From: Symploca sp. SIO3C6
GTDB lineage: Bacteria; Cyanobacteriota; Cyanobacteriia; Cyanobacteriales; Coleofasciculaceae
Direction: 5' to 3'
Length of the DNA stretch: 64,000 bases
Assembly: GCA_010692425.1 (NCBI GenBank)
Contig: JAAHHJ010000019.1
Location: forward strand, 37,264-101,263
Part shown: one piece after another, positions 63,801-64,000 of the stretch
Position numbering within the stretch: position 1 is the stretch's first letter
How the letters are laid out: every line of letters begins with the position of its first letter
Notes under the pieces: model-generated
Database searches by the model: none
What the model saw: only the letters and a program-made list of their open reading frames with translations
What the model was told of the DNA's origin: nothing
Position numbers and translations under genes: made by a program

Positions 63801-64000
63801 AGTAACATTACTCCCAATACAGACAAGGGTAAGTTAGAGCCATAAATTTTGCGAGGTCTACCCTCAGGAGTAAATCGGCTTTCACGGGGCCCGATAATTA
63901 GCAAGGCGGCTAGGGCAACCCATCCACCAATGCTGTGAACAACAGTAGAGCCTGCAAAATCTACAAAGCCAAGTCTCCCCAGCCAGCCTGTCAAAGTGCC
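60854..64000 (-). CDS. Amt, histidine kinase, receiver and adenylate cyclase fusion (5' part outside)
   Basis: At least 1048 codons; the frame runs off the right edge, and the first four or so membrane helices of the ammonium transporter are missing from view. The visible part holds the rest of an Amt channel, with both channel histidines (STVVHSIGG and VAVHGGAGAWG), a HAMP-like linker, a coiled coil, histidine kinase (NTSHELKTPLNG, about H347; NLVGNAIKFSD; DTGIGIPE), a receiver (LILLDVMMPRMTG), and a class III cyclase (ILFADIRDFTTL, FIDKYIGDGIMALF, VIGDAVNLAARLE). The cyclase lysine and aspartate favour ATP. The design implies ammonium sensing linked to cAMP. Confidence 0.92.
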   Translation of the reverse strand, partial: GTLTGWLGRLGFVDFAGSTVVHSIGGWVALAALLIIGPRESRFTPEGRPRKIYGSNLPLSVLGVMLLWVGWLGFNGGITLAFTEQVPTIIGHTFLAGATGMITAAAIGWQQRNLLEAELLINGSLAGLVSITACCHVVTTPVAAIIGATGGAVMLLTNYWLERWQIDDAVNAVAVHGGAGAWGTLAVALFGKTELLDTGLNKISQIAVQLLGIGISLIWAFGLTWIVLNVANLFFSLRVDAEDERLGLNVSEHRAQTEIYDLFNIMEYQAQTQDLSLRVPVEPFTEVGLIARRYNHVLDSLEIYAKQIREYNTNLEQTVAERTAELVQANWDLQRLDVLKDEFLANTSHELKTPLNGMIGIAESMVDGATGEITPVQKQNLLMIAQSGQRLAALVNDLLDFSKLRHKNIELQLKPVGVREVVDVVLSLSQTLVGNKDLELINSIHPEMPLAQADENRLQQIMHNLVGNAIKFSDRGTVEISAELIISRETREQDSSEELSSSPQDQSLSPEGITQLAITVSDTGIGIPENKLDRIFEFFEQADGSTARQYGGTGLGLAVTKKLVELHGGEIRVESTLGEGSQFTFTLPVAPDSLLVVNHQPLTSDLDTLTPAINDQDNNQNSVLINEHKPTFKIEAEKEGQNFQILIVDDEPINLQVLVNHLSLENYAITQANNGIEALEMIEQGFKPDLILLDVMMPRMTGYEVCEKLRDYFSANELPVVMLTAKDQVNDLVEGLNVGANDYLTKPISKNELIARLKTHLRLSNIHIACSRFVPRQFLQLLEKESIVDVQLGDNVQREMSILFADIRDFTTLSESLRPSENFRFINSYLSRMEPAIIDNQGFIDKYIGDGIMALFSGSADDAVKAGIDMLQGLTQYNLSRQSQKIGPLKIGIGINTGSSMLGTVGGYNHMDGTVIGDAVNLAARLESLTKDYGVSLLISHQTLIRLQDPTKYNLRFIERVKVKGKSRAVAVFEVFDGDESAIKEGKLATKKIFEEAVLLYHRQSFQEAAQLFSDCVELNSQDLAAKIYLERCQQQNDAMKLTSKLTS

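Overview
The window comes from a cyanobacterium, probably a filamentous and perhaps heterocyst-forming one. Evidence: allophycocyanin genes apcF and apcD, Rubisco activase with a Rubisco-small-subunit-like tail, many HIP1 octamers (GCGATCGC), heptanucleotide tandem repeats of the STRR type (TAAGTAA units), and several low-complexity repeat families scattered between and inside genes. Both edges cut a gene (1..434 and 60854..64000, both on the minus strand).

Layout. 1-9272 is one leftward operon of five unfamiliar genes, including two very large beta-rich proteins (1172 and 1329 aa, the first with a LamG-like lectin fold). 9531-11100 is an IS200/IS605-type element encoding IsrB, the HNH-less relative of IscB, preceded by a highly structured omega RNA (HEARO RNA). 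It lies directly upstream of rca, whose start codon is 16 bases after the element's right-end hairpin. 12484-20476 holds a membrane serine hydrolase, a decayed tnpB, an FHA/flavin-reductase/ferredoxin fusion with a membrane polyferredoxin, and an RTX-repeat protein. 20772-37387 is mostly housekeeping: recQ, a short LeuA-like lyase next to a Vat-type acetyltransferase, a PhzF protein, a CNNM/HlyC transporter, mfd, mraY, a SAM hydrolase and PBP2. 37505-51176 holds small cyanobacterial genes, apcF divergent from glnA, a second tnpB remnant touching the glnA stop codon, a ferritin-like protein, a UbiB kinase, an anti-sigma kinase, rlmD and apcD. 51331-64000 holds a CDF metal transporter, a DhaM-HPr-EI fusion, a one-domain OAA-like lectin, a hydrolase/dioxygenase pair, a Pmp3 peptide and an ammonium-transporter/histidine-kinase/receiver/adenylate-cyclase fusion.

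Mobile RNA-guided nuclease families are the main theme: one apparently intact IsrB with its omega RNA, and two tnpB remnants of one family whose shared right end can be fixed by comparing the copies. Two further IS-like scars lie upstream of mraY and apcD. Low-complexity repeats have also invaded coding sequence: a GGGGAGAT-type repeat sits in frame in the Rca linker, and two GGCAGAGGGCAGA-type repeats sit in frame in the serine hydrolase. A roughly 115-bp MITE-like repeat occurs in inverted copies at 31241 and 54700, and one of its ends appears at the break point of the tnpB remnant beside glnA.

All functional calls come from reading motifs by eye; no searches were run.
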